64,000 bases of DNA, from assembly GCF_003670115.1 (NCBI RefSeq), contig NZ_QQTY01000002.1, positions 186,001 through 250,000 on the forward strand, written 5' to 3'. Every line of letters begins with the position of its first letter. The first letter of the stretch is position 1. This DNA is from Natronorubrum halophilum. Its GTDB lineage: Archaea; Halobacteriota; Halobacteria; Halobacteriales; Natrialbaceae. Below, one piece after another: positions 63,338 to 64,000 of this stretch. The translations under genes and the position numbers were made by a program. A model generated the notes under the pieces. The model searched no databases. It was not told where the DNA came from and saw only the letters and a list, made by a program, of their open reading frames with translations.

Positions 63338-63687
63338 GGGTTTCTATTGCTACGTGGGTCGGTGGTCGGCTACTTGGGTATGATGATTCGTGCGTGATGA
63401 ACCAGGCGGCGAGTCCGTTATCGAACCTGATTCGCTCCGAGTCGCACCCGAGACGGGACGTCACCCCGCCTCGAGCGCAGTTACACGCGTTTACGTTTCG
63501 AAAAACGAGCGACGGCGGCGCTCACGACACGACCGACGCGCTGGTGAGCGACCTGACGCATGTCTCAGACGTCGAACTGAACCACCTTATCCGTTGTGTC
63601 TTCGATCAGTCACTGCCACCGCCGTTGTGCCACTAACTGACATGACGTTTCGCGTAATTTATCCCGGAGCAGTACGTACGTCTTCCC
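63338..63687. other. 350-base region between divergent dapA and htpX-like genes
   Basis: No gene is seen. The left end is the dapA leader and the right end the htpX-like leader, with an A+T-rich CGCGTAATTTATC element (63651-63663) about 25-37 bases before the htpX ATG that could be its promoter. Confidence 0.45.
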
Positions 63688-64000
63688 ATGACAGATTTCG
63701 GACTGAAAATACGGATGGTCGTCGTCGGGGCCATCCTGTTTGCCTTCTACGTCGGCGCGGCAACGGTTATCGCGCTGATGTTTGGCGTGAGCCCGCTGGT
63801 GATACTGCCCGCCGGTATCATCATCCTGCCCGCGATCCAGTACAAACTCGGGAAGTGGATGGCGACCAGAAAAGCCGAGGAGATGCCCAACGAGGGTCAG
63901 TATCGGGACGTCCATCAGATGACCGAGTCCCTCTCCCGCGACATGGGCGTCAAGAAGCCGAAGCTGATGGTGATGAACATGGGCGTTCCCAACGCCTTCG
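63688..64000 (+). CDS. HtpX-like M48 membrane protease (partial, 5' end)
   Basis: The window ends after 104 codons. MTDFGLKIRMVVVGAILFAF and the two hydrophobic helices (GAATVIALMFGVSP and LVILPAGIIILPAIQY) are followed by EGQYRDVHQMTESLSRDMGV, KKPKLMVMNMGVPNAF. This matches the N terminus of archaeal HtpX proteins, membrane zinc proteases that degrade faulty membrane proteins. The HExxH metal site lies past the window edge. Confidence 0.85.
   Translation, partial: MTDFGLKIRMVVVGAILFAFYVGAATVIALMFGVSPLVILPAGIIILPAIQYKLGKWMATRKAEEMPNEGQYRDVHQMTESLSRDMGVKKPKLMVMNMGVPNAF

Overview
The window is chromosomal DNA from a haloarchaeon, most likely of the Natrialba/Natrinema/Haloterrigena group. The evidence is high G+C with strongly acidic predicted proteins, leaderless-looking starts about 25-30 bases after TATA-like boxes, twin-arginine (Tat) lipoprotein signals, archaeosine genes (arcS, tgtA), TrmY and Pus10, a PurN-PurH fusion, HalOD1 and Bat-type regulators, and many very small Cys-rich proteins.

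Layout. 1-1413 has no convincing gene. 1414-6804 holds an Orc1/Cdc6 initiator followed by a sensor kinase, a single-domain response regulator and a REC-GAF-Bat-HTH regulator. 6.8-12.8 kb contains a formyltransferase-fold protein, arcS, a TRAM-domain membrane protein, a HalOD1 protein and tgtA. 13.0-17.3 kb carries two secreted proteins packed with N-glycosylation sequons and sharing a TAAS[IV]Q motif, with a Nudix gene and a PadR regulator between them. 17.4-22.3 kb holds small haloarchaeal proteins, an Lrp regulator, a His-rich Tat lipoprotein, tRNA-Pro(CGG) and trmY. 22.6-29.1 kb has a Tat-anchored HtrA protease, pus10, rnhB, a frameshifted cation-exchanger remnant and secF-secD. 29.4-37.8 kb has an orphan response regulator, pgi, a CPBP protease, nob1, a PRC-barrel protein and infB. 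38.1-41.0 kb is a pyrG-guaAb-DUF7126 operon, followed by a hairpin-rich stretch that may be a non-coding RNA. 41.5-47.6 kb has a 5-FCL/MoaB pair, an oxidoreductase, an IDI-1-like protein, a lipid kinase and a PHP protein. 47.8-56.1 kb has lrp divergent from carA, an iron-type substrate-binding lipoprotein with a DtxR-like operator, a SIMPL protein, purNH divergent from purB and a second CPBP protease. 57.3-63.3 kb is the lysine (DAP) operon dapA-dapB-dapD-lysA-dapF-dapE. The window ends inside an HtpX-like protease.

Genes that work together. tRNA modification is over-represented: ArcS and TgtA make archaeosine, Pus10 makes pseudouridine 54/55 and TrmY methylates pseudouridine 54. Nucleotide synthesis is spread over pyrG, guaAb, carA, purNH and purB. 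Lysine synthesis is a compact operon in which four of five junctions overlap by 4 bases. SecDF, HtrA, HtpX, CPBP proteases and several Tat lipoproteins concern the cell envelope.

The less expected signals are the sequon-rich pair with a shared motif, a second purH 3' end beyond purNH, a dead CaCA exchanger fragment, a repeat pair whose core appears in opposite orientations, a perfect palindrome between lrp and carA, and the structured stretch after guaAb. Family names such as DUF7511, DUF7563, DUF7126, DUF7853, DUF5812 and HVO_A0556 are from memory and were not checked by search.
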